Shown piece by piece: positions 1 through 11,612 of a stretch of DNA of 64,000 nt. The stretch lies in assembly GCA_025786725.1 (NCBI GenBank), contig JAHLTZ010000048.1:1-64000 (forward strand), in the 5' to 3' direction. The notes beneath the pieces were generated by a model. The model was not told the DNA's origin, did no database searches, and saw only the letters and a program-made list of their open reading frames with translations. The stretch is from Syncephalis fuscata. Its lineage: Eukaryota > Zoopagomycota > Zoopagomycetes > Zoopagales > Piptocephalidaceae. Position 1 is the first letter of the stretch, and each line of letters starts with the position of its first letter. Position numbers and translations under genes: made by a program.

Positions 1-1400
1 TGTAAGTGTTTATTGACATGATCTGTTACACGTACTAATTCAACAATTGTCAGGCAATATTTTGTAAATAGCTTGTTTTACTCAGTATTCATATGTTAAA
101 TAAATATTAAATTTCAATACAACGTGATTAACATATTTATGTATGTCATCATAAACCTATTTTATACCATTTTATCAACTATTTAATGTGATTTGGAGAC
201 AAATGAATAAACATAACAGTATTTGTGTAATTGAACTAGATATTTGTTCTATTGAACATGGACGAATGGTGAGTTTTATTCAATGATCAAATCGCTTAAT
301 CATTCTGTTTGTTTTGTGATTAAATGACTATATTTAATAACACTCAATTTATTAAACATGAAACTAAAAGCAGTTTACATCGATCATTAGATACTCATCA
401 TTGTAAACTTATTATACAGTATGCACATATATTCTATTCACCTATATCATTTCTATTTCATTTCACGCTACTATATATCATTATATGACACACCGGGCAT
501 ATTCGATTGTTTATATACACCAACACACTTACTCACTCCACTCATTACTTTATATGCGCTATAGCTTTGACATCATTCATCATACACTTTCGCCGTATAT
601 TTATTCTATTCTATGTCATTTTATACTTGCCTAATCTTTCTCTATCCAATGCTACTTTTATTTTTGTTTTAGCTTTACTATTAATAAATTCAGCTCATCC
701 ATCTAATTCATTTAGCAAGCTATATGTGATTAAAGCCTATATCAATATAATGTATTCAGTATAGCATAGAATGATATATAATAGTATAAGCATACACTGT
801 TGAAGATATAATTGAATAGAGAATATATGTATACTGGATAATGAATATCTAATGATGAGTATTTGATGATTGGTGTCATTCACCACCCATCATCATGTTT
901 AATAGATCGGATGTTATTAAATATTGGTCATTTTAGTTATACATCATACTAAAGGCTAATAAATTTAAATAGATTGTATAATAGTGTTAAATGGCACACA
1001 GTATTTTATATAATGGTAGCAGTCTATTTAACTTAATTAACAAGTATTAAAATTAAAAATGAAACAATACATAGCATGTATATATTGATGCAATAGCAAC
1101 GACTGCAAAATGACATAGAATCTCAATCATATGGCTTTTATTAGTATTCAATCAATCTTTCTACACATGGTCAACAACAACGATGATCAACCTCAAATAT
1201 TCCAAAGAAACCAAATGGTATGTTACATTCTTTATTTAAATCAATTTACTAACAATATTTTAATAGAAAGTGGTATAATTATGCTGTGCATAACCGCATG
1301 ACTTTTATTAAAGTGAATTTTATTGTAAGTCAAAAATTTAACCAAGCCGATATTTTGCCGATAAATTTATACATTTTCTGCAAAGCGTAACAACGGTACT
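1..1400. repeat. Mosaic of AT-rich interspersed repeat modules
   Basis: No gene is seen here. Three modules recur elsewhere in the window. Bases about 160-430 resemble 39700-39980 in the same orientation. Bases about 400-760 are a reverse-complement relative of 23900-24300 and 40290-40690, while 770-1000 resembles the same module in forward orientation, so 400-1000 is a loose palindrome. Bases about 1075-1300 resemble 11612-11900 and 39365-39670. The open frame at 507-764 falls in the palindromic module, has no recognisable domain and is probably incidental. Similarity was judged by eye and module edges are approximate. Confidence 0.6.
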
Positions 1401-1629
1401 TACTTATTGTGTGTCCTTTTCTGCTCCAACGTCATAGGCCGAAATCGAATTTCTTTTTTATTGTCGCTTCGAAGAACAAAAAGTGACTTACAATCCTGTT
1501 GTTATATACTGTTATTACTATCATTATTACTATTACTTTTATTATTACTGCGGTTATCATTGCCATTGCTATCTCTATCGACTCCACACCTTTCATCTAC
1601 CACTGCATTCGGCCGTTCTACTCTACGCT

Positions 1630-3378
1630 ATGTACACACCGCCACTATCGACCGGGCTTAGTGGTGCTGGTCCACGGCTGCGCGCCTACCTCGATACACT
1701 GCCGGAACTCACCTCGCCATCACGCCGAGCTGCACTCTATGCCGATCTTGCTCTACTGCGCGACACTAATCCGTATGCCTACGAGCGTGCACTATCGTGG
1801 TGGCGACGAGCGGTCGTCGGTGCAGCTCATGCAGGTGCCACAAGCGAAATGCCGTCTGCATCGGGTGAACAGCAACAGCGAAAGCAATGTGTATTTTGTG
1901 TATTGCCTGGCTCACTTGCTGCTGCATTTGAACGGGATGGCATACGTCCAGCCGCACTGGTGACCGTGCTGGTAAGTTTGGTGATTTAAATAGTGTAGAT
2001 TAGTAGGCACAGACTAACGAACGAGCTATGAATCAAAAAGGAGACGATGGAACGAAAGGGCGAAATACGGCGTATGGAGTCTTATGCGCCGTGGCTACGT
2101 ACCTGGTCAGGCTGGGCATGGAATGCAATGTCAACTATACCACGACGATTGTGGTCAGCACGTACGCCTGACGAACAAGAGTTTGTAGTTGTATCAGCAC
2201 TGGAGGTAAAGTATTATGTGTATATAGCAGCGATGTTCAGTATTAACTGCTGTATATTTTATCTAGGAAGCAGCACAGCATGCATGGGAATTGCATACGA
2301 GTCAGTTGGTATACACGGCTACGGACCGTCTCTACACATGGGAGGAATTCTGTACACGTCTACAGAAAGGTCGACTTGCTACGTTACTACACAATGAACG
2401 GGACTGGGAACTACTACTTGCTCAACTGGAAGAGATGGGCAAAGTAAAGGTTGAACGCGCAATACAAGGACCAGCATGCATCCACAGGTAAGTGCAGCTA
2501 TTGTAGCTGGCATGGCACCTAATAAACATACTAATTACTAATTATTAATATTATCATAATAAGGTTATTAAATTTGCATCAGTAGAGGAAATTGGCTGTC
2601 CTATTGAGGTTACAGAGACAGATCATGGTTTATTAAATGTACGACATACATTAAACCGAATAACACAACAAGTTGCGCAATTGGAACGACGAATTGATAT
2701 GTAAGTTTATAGTTTAATATGGCCGCTTATTGTATACAACAAATACTAATGTGGAATAAATAGACTAGCGGCAGAGGCTAAACAACTTGTGGCTAATGCA
2801 CAAAAGCAACGGGCTTTATATGTTTACGACAACGTAAACAAATGGAAGCTATACTGGAAAAGCGACTTGTATCACAAGAACAATTAAATACTATTATTAC
2901 AACTGCTCAACAAGCCGATACAGATGCACAGGTAAACAATTACATATATATTATATTTTGTTATTTATTATTTATTATAGATTCACCGAGCATTTAAACA
3001 AGGCACTGAAGCATTACAATCAATTATTAACAAAAATAAATTATCTGTCGAGGCTATTGATCATACCATGTTCAACTGGAGGAAACATTAGCGGATCAAC
3101 AAGAAATTGAAGCTGCATTATCAACTGGACAGACAGACTTGAATGCCATTGAAGAAGAAGATTTAACAAAGGAATTGGATGAATTAATGCTGTCGACTCC
3201 GACTACCATTACAGAACAACAACGAGAACAACAAGAACAAACAGCAAAAACGAAAGATACAGTGGATCCAGTTACTGAACGTTTAAAAAATTTAACAATT
3301 CCGCTTGGACTACCTAGTCCATCATCAAATGAAGAAACGAGAACAACATCAACAACACCCCATGCCATTATGGAATAA
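1630..3378 (+). CDS. CHMP7: CHMP7-like ESCRT-III protein (frame broken three times)
   Basis: Likely role: ESCRT-III subunit that recruits membrane-remodelling filaments to the nuclear envelope and endosomes. Six exons can be read: 1630-1971, 2041-2205, 2267-2487, 2564-2700, 2764-2931 and 2981-3378. The first three encode a long N-terminal region of the winged-helix type seen in CHMP7. The last three encode an Snf7-like basic helix (TDHGLLNVRHTLNRITQQ), a central coiled coil and an acidic C-terminal helix with KELDELM. The N-terminal extension argues for CHMP7 rather than CHMP4 or CHMP6. The reading frame needs one extra base at about 2471, 2823 and 3070, so either the consensus is faulty or the gene is decaying. 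The ATG at 1630 is the first in frame before the conserved start. Confidence 0.75.
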
Positions 3379-3429
3379 GCTTTAAACTCAATGATGCATA
3401 TATATAGTATAAATAATAATAAGAATAGT

Positions 3430-4151
3430 TTATATATTCTCCGTTATATCCATGATTTGTATGTCTTTATCTTCGGTAGTTACTACTGTGCTATCATTTG
3501 TGGCCGTTACAGTATTTGTAGTATTAGTTGTAGTAGATGTAGTTGTAGTGGTAGTATTGGCTGTTATTGTTGGTTGAGGTTGATCAGCAGCTTTAGATAC
3601 AGCCGCCGATAGTTGTGTACGTGGATCAGTTGGCGGCGGTGTGGCCATTCTTGGAGCGAAAGTAAGTAAAGCCGATGCCAGAGTACGCATTTGATGTAAT
3701 CGATCTATGGCATTTCGTAATGCGTCGCTTTGTCATATGCCGTCTATTACCAGCAATTGGTTATGTAGTCATTTGTAGTTAACAATAGTTTATTTACCTC
3801 AATTAATTGATCGCGCAGTATTAATTGTTCGTCATTATCTTGTAACATTGTCTAATAACAATAGTTAATAGTCTATCATTTAATTATTAAATACGTATTT
3901 ACCTGCTCGTCGATAGTGGCTATCGTAGTAGTTGACGATTCAACTAAACTACATTGCTCTTTTAATCGAACTAGCGCCCGAGTAAATTCTTCTTCAACTT
4001 TTTGAATTTCTACAGCTGAACTAGCCTCTTCAGCTCCTACTTTAGTTAGTGCAGCCCGTCGCGTAAATACATCGACTACTTCACGCAATGCCAGCCTGGC
4101 ATTAGCTATGCCTGAATTGTCTGTTAGATTGTGCACGTCTACCATTGCCAT
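3430..4151 (-). CDS. Small coiled-coil protein with Thr/Asn-rich tail
   Basis: Not firmly recognised. Exon 1 (3903-4151) begins MAMVDVHNLTDN and encodes about 83 residues dominated by helices. Exon 2 (3798-3851) encodes 18 residues (TMLQDNDEQLILRDQLIE). The last exon, ending at 3430, encodes a short helix (ALRNAIDRLHQMR) and then a low-complexity Pro/Thr/Asn tail. The order of helices loosely resembles small Mediator subunits such as Med30, but I see no diagnostic motif. The acceptor of the last exon cannot be set in frame with exon 2, so a one-base error or an unusual splice near 3720 is likely. It is tail to tail with the CHMP7-like gene, 51 bases between stops. Confidence 0.5.
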
Positions 4152-4365
4152 CCTAAAAGAAACAAATAAAAAAGAAAGACTTTGTAATAGTAATTTGAGT
4201 GGCCGGTCACGAATGATCTTTTAATAATAGTAAAGAGAGAACATCGGTTAAACTTGACTATAAAACTATTAATCAATGTATTTGTTTTTGTAAAATATAT
4301 TGAACAATAAAAGAACAATGGTTATTCATTTATTTACTCGCTATTATTATACCACATTGTGTCTA

Positions 4366-4545
4366 TTATGGCGGAGTATTAGAAAGTCCCACAATTTTAT
4401 TAACTATTATGAGCTGCGCCGTTAAATAGGCTGTCATGCAAGCAGTGACTGTGTTGACACAAAAGGAGAGATAGTTGGCGACCCCCTGGGCAAGGACGGG
4501 CTTTAGATGTGGTCGAGCTGATTCATACGAATCGCTCTCCAGCAT
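4366..4545 (-). CDS. Possible small membrane protein, 59 residues
   Basis: An open frame begins at the ATG at 4545 and ends at TAA. A hydrophobic stretch in the second half (CMTAYLTAQLIIV) could be one membrane helix. Codon composition is mixed, unlike the AT-rich spacer around it, which is the main reason to keep it. No family was recognised. It may also be the last exon of a longer minus-strand gene, because the 80 bases upstream contain another short open stretch rich in lysine. Confidence 0.25.
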   Translation of the reverse strand: MLESDSYESARPHLKPVLAQGVANYLSFCVNTVTACMTAYLTAQLIIVNKIVGLSNTPP

Positions 4546-4785
4546 CAACACATATATTAAAGACAACCGTCAATAGTACGTTTACGTACTTTGGCATCTA
4601 CGAGTTTTTTTGCTATTTTTTGCCATTTAATACATGTGCTAATGTTGAAGAGTAATTTATACAATAAAATACGCCCATTAACATTGTAAGCCTGTTCTAA
4701 TGCAAAAAGTTACCAACTATTATTATTATTATACATTACAAATTAGATTAATTACAGCAAAGCAATATTTTATTATATTTAAATT

Positions 4786-6634
4786 TTAGCTATGTGCTTT
4801 TTCACGATTATTATCATATGAATGGTCTCGTGAACGGCTACTTAGATTAGTACCGTTTTTGTAATTGTTATTACGATTATTATTGTAATTATTATTACGA
4901 TTATTTCTGTAGTTCCTGCTGCGATAATTACCATCGTTTTCTTCTTCAGGTAGAGTGTCAACCAGCTCGTTAATGCCACCGGCTTCGACATAGCGTTGTA
5001 GATTTTTGCCAACTGGATAGCCAAATGCTGCCATTTCCTCCATAGCAATGTTGGCACGTGGGTCGCGTTCTCTAGCACATTTACGGACAATCATAACGTA
5101 CATAGATTCAGTGGGCACAAATCCAGCAGCTTTTGCCTCTTCCAAGTACTGGAATGCTTCTTCGTATGAATCACCAGCCGTTACGCCGCAAAAGGCGCCG
5201 ATTAATCGTTCATAAGTGGCACGAACGATGGGTACATTATTGTCGCGCATTTCGTCCAAAAGAGCCGCTGCCGTCGCTGGCTGTTGAGCAATCTTGCATG
5301 CATCCATAAGTGCGTGGTACGAATCAATATTAGGCACTGTTTCAAGTTTACCAGCTTGTTGGAAAATGTCCGCCACTCGTTCTGGATCCCTTAAACGAAC
5401 ACCGGCAATAAGTACACTATTAAACAGCGCCACGTGAACATCCCGTGCACCTGTATCGTTGCCTTCATTGTGGATACGTTCAAGTAGACGAAAGCCTTTT
5501 TCAAGCATATCTTTTGAAATAGCCAGACGAGTTGTCCAGGCATTGACAAATTCCTGGCTAATTGGAATTTTGGCCTTTTCCATCAAATTCAACACGCCAA
5601 ATGCTGCCATATCATCGCTATTAACGAGTGCAGCAAATAATGGTTCAAAATGAATTGCTGTAAGCTCATATTTTTGCTGTGTAAGATGGCGTAGAATATC
5701 GCCAGCCAAAGCACCATCGCCTGCATTGGCTGCCAATCGTAATAAAGGAAGACATGCGCCTTCATGGACATGCATCTTATTGCGTATCAAATGGTTCCAG
5801 CAGTACAGCGCACCCTCCAAATCGTCATTATTAGCACATAAATCAAGTACGTAAAAGTAGCTGATTACAGGTAAATTACCCTGTCTTTCTGCTTCACGTA
5901 AAACATCTAATGCCGTCTTAGCATCATTGATATTACAGAAAGCACGAATGACAGAAAGGTAAGTAGACGGCAGTGGCATCATACCGCGTACTTTCATTTC
6001 CTTTAGTGTACGTAGTGCGTGTTCAGGCTCCATTCGTGACCGACCCATAATGATTTGATCATATGCTGATGCGCGAATAGGTACTTCATCTAGACGCATA
6101 TTTTCAATGATTGTTTCGTTTTCCTTTGCATCATAACGACGTGTATTATGCTAGCCATTCTGTTTAGTATTCACAGCATTAAGTCGCCATATATGCCACT
6201 CACTTTTAACAAGTCATAATAGGTTGCAGTACTCGGTTTGTAGCCGGCTGCACGCATTTCCTTTAGTAGGTTATACACAATTCTCCACTCTCCAGATGCT
6301 GATCGCATAGAGATCATTGCATTCCAGGTTACCGCGTCGGGCTTGAGTCCTTTTTCTTTAAGTTCATCAACTACATTCCAAAACTCTACATATTTGGACT
6401 GCGATCGAAGTTTTTCTAGCTTTGAGTTGTAAACGGCCAGCGGTGTGGACAAGTGAGTGCGCTTAACAAGCTCTTGCTGATTGTTAAATGACGTAGTTGA
6501 CATGGATGCACCTATTAGACGGTACTTAGTAAACTAGAGCTGCTACAGCTCATTACGTGTCACCTACGCTTTATAATCGATTGATTGGCCGTACGGCCAA
6601 GACGGCCGAGTAGCTGAATCGGCAATCGTGACAT
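4786..6634 (-). CDS. Mitochondrial pentatricopeptide repeat protein
   Basis: PPR proteins bind organellar RNA and control its processing, stability or translation. Three exons: 6568-6634, 6204-6511 and 4786-6150, giving about 579 residues. Exon 1 encodes a basic, acid-free leader (MSRLPIQLLGRLGR) typical of a mitochondrial targeting peptide; the phases 22 codons plus one base, donor GTAGGT and acceptor TAG fit the next exon exactly. The body is a run of degenerate 35-residue helical hairpins, for example GLKPDAVTWNAMI and VPNIDSYHALMDACK. The C-terminal 50 residues are Asn/Arg-rich with repeats of NNRNNNY, probably disordered. A start at 6503 would give an intact PPR protein but lose the leader, so I prefer 6634. 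The specific RNA target cannot be inferred. Confidence 0.85.
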
Positions 6635-6886
6635 TGATGCTAATACGTGTATGCGGCAGTAATAGTAGCGGCGGTAGAATCGTGATCTGACAAAAGCAAG
6701 AAATAAAAAGAAAATCACGCTGCCAATCAAATGTGCACCAATCAAATTATAGCTAATAATGATTAAAGCTATTAATAAAATATTAATAGGATACAATGAT
6801 CGATGGCTGGTTGAGCATCTACTTTAATCCCCTGGTGTAGTAAATCTTTTTACGCAATCAATTGTAACGATTTAAATAGTTGACGA

Positions 6887-7950
6887 GTTTATTAAATTAG
6901 ATTGTGTTTAAATGATATCATTCACAATAAATATTAATACAATAACATTATCATTTCCATAAAATAGAATTAATTGTAACAGAACATTGTATCAATCATA
7001 ATATTAAATATTAAAATAAACAATGTAGCATACTATTTGATTTCATTGAAACATTTAAGGTCAATTATCGTTGTTGCTGTTGACCATGTAGAAAAATTGA
7101 TCGAATATTAATACATTGTTCCGCAGTCGTTGCATCTACGTACCGCATGGATTATTGCATCTGAATGGTCTATTCTATTTTCTAATCTTCTACTGTTGCA
7201 TTTTGGACATATTTACAATGTAAGCTCAAGATTAATATAATTATTATAAAGCCGTTTATTAAACAGCCACTTTCCCTATAGCCAATCTGACTAAATAAAT
7301 GGCATTTGAACAATCAATATCATAGATAACAATATATATTAAAACAATAATAAAGATAGCTAATTAATTACATTATTTTATTTTCTAATATTTTACATGT
7401 TACAATGCACATGAAATAGTGATGGATGAGTGTTTAATTGTATCTAAAAGTATTAAAAAGAGGAAGTGAAATAAGTAAATATACATTTAAGAGTCAAAGT
7501 AAAATAGCTTATTAATATTAAATAATTGATATGTAGACTCATGCGATTCAGTATCAAAAGATCAAAACTAACATTTTTTACTTGATGAACTACACATTTG
7601 TTGTTCTACTAAACATGGAACTGGATGGCGAGTGACATCAAATATCAAATTATAATGCTTTGAATACTTTACAGCAACCATAATATGGATCAACATTTAT
7701 CTATTAATTATATTCTGTTGTATGTAACATGAAATACTATTTAATATCTGTTTTAATATTGAAAATAGTGCAGATTAATTAAGACTCCACTTGATTCAAT
7801 CGGAGTTAATATGACACTGTTTCAACAAACCACTTCTCAGTAGTAAAAACTGATTGACGTTTATTCGAGTTACGGATCTTTTTGTCTAGTTTGAAGCTGG
7901 GACTCAAAGGAAAGTAGCTTTTAAGATTAATTCGATTAAGATGGGAAATA
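6887..7950 (+). repeat. 1.06 kb non-coding repeat, copy 1
   Basis: Almost identical over its full length to 20124-21188 in the same orientation, with only about seven differences that I can see, mostly single-base changes and homopolymer length. It starts at GTTTATTAAATTAG and ends at GATGGGAAATA in both copies. No open frame of note, no terminal inverted repeat and no obvious target-site duplication. Bases about 7060-7235 carry, in reverse complement, the module found at 39365-39670. It lies directly upstream of the thioesterase gene and probably includes part of its promoter region. Confidence 0.85.
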
Positions 7951-8088
7951 CATCGGTGTATAAAACGGAATACTATAGTGCCGAAAGTGCCGAATTTAAT
8001 GACACTGTCTTGTATTTAAACAAACATACTTCCCAAAGAAAATCCAATCTGTCTTATTATCGTTGCCAACTGTACCAAAGTTATTGTC

Positions 8089-9539
8089 ATGTCAGATTCT
8101 ATACCAGCACAGCCGAAAAGTACACCTGAGCGTGCACTTATCGAGGCTTTTTTAGAGCTAGAAGGTAAGGCGCGGCGAGATTATCGGTCTTGACAGTCCA
8201 TAACGCTATAGCGGTATTTAGAAATTGAACCAAACCTTTACCGAGCCGATAGTCGTCGTTTATGGCTTCCCCCTAACGCACGCGGTGTATTTGGTAAGTA
8301 TATCATTGTTGATAATAATAGCTTACCTATAGCTATTTATCTATTATATAATGACAGGTGGCCAGGTAGTTGCGCAGTCATTAGTGGCCGCAACAAAAAC
8401 GGTACCAGCTGAATTCAACGTTCATGTAAGTAATAACTAAGTGTTTTATTATTTTATTGCTAATGTATAGCGACTTAGTCGCTTCATTCCTACTTTCTTC
8501 TTCCTGGCAACCATACCTTGCCTATTATTTATCACGTACAACGAGTAAGAGATGGTAAGCCAAACTGTTTAATGCTACTATTGTCTATAATATTGCTTAC
8601 GCGTCATCGACTATTAGGCAAAAGCTTTGCCACTCGAACTGTAAAGGCCAGTCAGAATGGACGATGTATCTTTACTTGTACCGTCAGCTTTCAAGTTGCT
8701 GAATCCTCTCCGTATAAATACCAAGTGAATATGCCAGTGGCTGCAGATCCAGATTCACTGAAAAAGTAAGTTTATTTCTTAGCTATCTATTGCATTAAAT
8801 AATCTAGTTTATATTATTAATAGCAATAAAGAATTGATTCAAAAATGGTTGAAACAAAAAGACAAAGTGCCAGCTTTTGTGAAGGATGAATTTGAATTAC
8901 GACTAAAAGATGTAAGCTACAATTACTTTAGTTATTAGTAGTATGGCTATTAATTATTATTAAATCAATAGTCATCACCTATTGATCTTAGGCATTGTGA
9001 AGAGCCTACACTTGATGATTATAAAAATCCGGTAAAACGCAGTCCTTACGGGGTAAGAATACTTCAATATTAGTATAGCATCAATGAATTAACTGTTGCT
9101 ATATAGTTACTATGGATGCGCACAGAAGGCGCTTTAGACGATGAACTACGTCTACACCAGTGTGTACTTGCCTATGCAACAGATCATCAATTGCTATGGT
9201 CAGCAATAAAGCCCACTGGTGTTAGTATGTACAGTCGGCCAGACCATGTTCAAATGATTGCCTCGCTCGACCATACCATTTGGTTTCATGCGCCTTTCCG
9301 GGCTGACGAGTGGCTTCTTTATGAAACGGATGCAAGTAACAGTACAGACTAATTATATTTATTATATTTATGCTTATGAATACGCTGAATAGTGTGACTG
9401 GCTAGGTAGCAATCGGGCCTTTGTGACAGGCCGTGTTTTTACGCGAGATGGTCGATTGGTGGCATCGGTTGCGCAAGAGGGTGTTATTCGTATTGGACGG
9501 GACGACGCCCCTAAGAAAACACGCTCTCATAAATTGTAG
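8089..9539 (+). CDS. ACOT8: Peroxisomal acyl-CoA thioesterase, ACOT8/TesB type
   Basis: Hydrolyses fatty acyl-CoA to free acid and CoA, acting alongside peroxisomal beta-oxidation. Nine exons (8089-8164, 8222-8293, 8358-8425, 8479-8554, 8618-8765, 8824-8911, 8972-9052, 9107-9335, 9406-9539) join without frame errors into 323 residues. The double hot-dog fold is shown by GVFGGQVVAQSL, SLHSYFLLPGN, IIYHVQRVRDGKSFATRTV and, in the second half, SLDHTIWFHAPFRADEWLLY and AQEGVIR. The aspartate in SLDHTIWFHAP is the expected catalytic residue of the family. The protein ends in HKL, a variant type 1 peroxisomal targeting signal. It is convergent with HUS1, 74 bases between stops. Confidence 0.93.
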
Positions 9540-9613
9540 CCTTGCATGATGATGGTATTTGTAATTAAAACGCATCTGCGTCATTTCTCATTACAATTGG
9601 TTGACTCTTCTAA

Positions 9614-9916
9614 CTAAGCAACACGGATTGGAATGTAATAAGTAAGCGAGCCATGCTCGTTATTATTACGACCCATGTAAACGTAAAAAATCACGGCAAA
9701 CTCGGGAATAATACCTATATAACATAGTAATTACTACTTTTATGTTACTATATTAATAAAACCACTTACAGCAAACAACTCGCATTGGCTCAACGTAATA
9801 ACTATACAGAAAGTTAATAATATCTTTTGTGCGCAATCGTGCTTCTATCAACTCGTCAGAATTGCGTGGTAGTGAGGATGCAGTGGTTGAAGAGCTTTGC
9901 AAATCATTGCGATCTA

Positions 9917-9966
<50 letters not shown>

Positions 9967-10916
9967 GATAACTGTTTACTATTGATATGTATTATTACCG
10001 ATTTCTGGATTAATAAGACCGGTCCAATGAGTCTGTAAATCTGCACCATCCATAACACTGTGTAGACTGAATTGACCACACATACTGGCTCCAACATAGA
10101 TCTGGTCGGATAGTGGACGCATCTTTTCTGCATATGCCCGTACTACTGGTAAAGGCGGCATCATTACGTACACCTATTATATCCAATGGACTATATAAAT
10201 AAACTTAAATATAGCTTAAAATAAAACAATTTACCTGAGGTTCAGATACTTGAGGCTCATGTAGCGGATCCATTTCTTGTGGTGTAAGAATGCGTACTGG
10301 CACCGTTTGCATTAGTTCCTGGCGTATACCTGATCGACTCTAAATATACATTCACGCGAATATTAGCAATGGCCACCAAGTAAATGTATTCTTGTGTACC
10401 TGAAGTATAATACGGAATTCAAGTACTGGTGGCATATTTTGCTGTTTAGACAAACGAACACCACATTCAAGCGATCCTTTGGTGGATCGAATGGCCCGAT
10501 ACAAATTCTCGGGATTAAGCTCAAGATAGATTTCATCCCTGCTCATACTAGCTATCTGATATCCTGACAGAAATGCTTGCTATATCATATTATTAGCATA
10601 TTACATTGCTCGATCATCACAGTGATCTATAACAACTTACAACCGGCAGTTTTCTATTTAACAACGCTGTAAGCTATACATTCTATTTAACTAATCACTG
10701 CTACTTACGTCCACACTTGTACTCCTGACTCTGCATCAGCAATAACAATATACTGCCAAGATTCTTTAGTCATTTTCAATAAACATAATGGCTGTCCCAT
10801 CTTTTCTACACAGTGCGCCACGCCTAATTACTCGGGTTAGTTTGATAGATACCAGTACGCTATAACTACTTACGTTCCAGCGAGGGCGGGTGCGTAATTT
10901 GTGCTCGCATACGCAT
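9614..10916 (-). CDS. HUS1: HUS1, 9-1-1 DNA damage checkpoint clamp subunit
   Basis: HUS1 forms the ring-shaped 9-1-1 clamp with RAD9 and RAD1, which loads at damaged DNA and activates the ATR/Mec1 checkpoint. Eight exons join in frame: 10874-10916, 10709-10823, 10641-10653, 10400-10579, 10235-10339, 9999-10173, 9770-9913 and 9614-9714, giving 291 residues against about 280 in human. Diagnostic segments are DEIYLELNPENLYRAIRS, PVRILTPQEMDPLHEP, the hydrophobic YVMMPPLPVVRAYAEKMRPL and the C-terminal GSLTYYIPIRVA. Exon 3 is only 13 bases. Intron 6 holds a long ATT microsatellite. The start is the first of two ATGs three codons apart; the second at 10910 is equally plausible. Confidence 0.92.
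9917..9966. repeat. (ATT)n microsatellite in HUS1 intron 6
   Basis: About sixteen perfect ATT units lie just inside the acceptor of HUS1 intron 6, ending a few bases from the splice site. Read on the minus strand they would encode poly-asparagine and on the plus strand poly-leucine, but conserved HUS1 sequence stops before and resumes after them, so they are intronic. Confidence 0.9.
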
Positions 10917-11063
10917 AGTTACTTTAGTTAATCGGTAAGAGGAGGCTGGCTATTCTACTGGACGTGCTAGCAAAGCAACTTTTATTTCTATAAGTGAGTA
11001 ATAGCTGCAAGTAGTGTGTCAACATGAATAAATACTACCAAATAATTCACGTGATTTATTTGG

Positions 11064-11612
11064 AGCTACTTCCCTTTGAGTCTCTAGCTTCAAACTAGAC
11101 AAAAAGATCTGTAACTCGAATAAACCGTCAATCAGTTTTTACTACTGAGAAGTGGTTTGTTGAAACAGTGTCATATTAACTCCGATTGAATCAAGTGGAG
11201 TCTTAATTAATCTGCACTATTTTCAATATTAAAACAGATATTAAATAGTATTTCATGTTACATACAACAGAATATAATTAATAGATAAATGTTGATCCAT
11301 ATTATGGTTGCTGTAAAGTATTCAAAGCATTATAATTTGATATTTGATGTCACTCGCCATCCAGTTCCATGTTTAGTAGAACAACAAATGTGTAGTTCAT
11401 CAAGTAAAAAATGTTAGTTTTGATCTTTTGACACTGAATCGCATGAGTCTACATATCAATTATTTAATATTAATAAGCTATTTTACTTTGACTCTTAAAT
11501 GTATATTTACTTATTTCACTTCCTTTTTTTAATACTTTTAGATACAATTAAACACTCATCCATCACTGTTTCATGTGCATTGTAACATGTAAAATATTAG
11601 AAAATAAAATAA
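11064..11612 (-). repeat. Partial inverted copy of the 1.06 kb repeat (copy 3)
   Basis: This stretch is the reverse complement of copy 1 bases about 7371-7917 and is nearly identical to it. At 11612 the match stops abruptly at AAAATAAT and continues as a more diverged version of the segment that lies about 200 bases further into copy 1. Together with copy 1 it forms inverted arms around the thioesterase and HUS1 genes. Confidence 0.85.

Noticed and set aside
2471-3072. Programmed ribosomal frameshifting in the CHMP7-like gene
   Set aside because: No slippery heptamer or stem was seen, three shifts would be needed in one gene, and similar losses occur in unrelated genes; consensus error is simpler.
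9753-10133. Open frame with a long poly-asparagine run
   Set aside because: It is HUS1 exon 7 read through the ATT microsatellite of intron 6; conserved HUS1 sequence splices around it.
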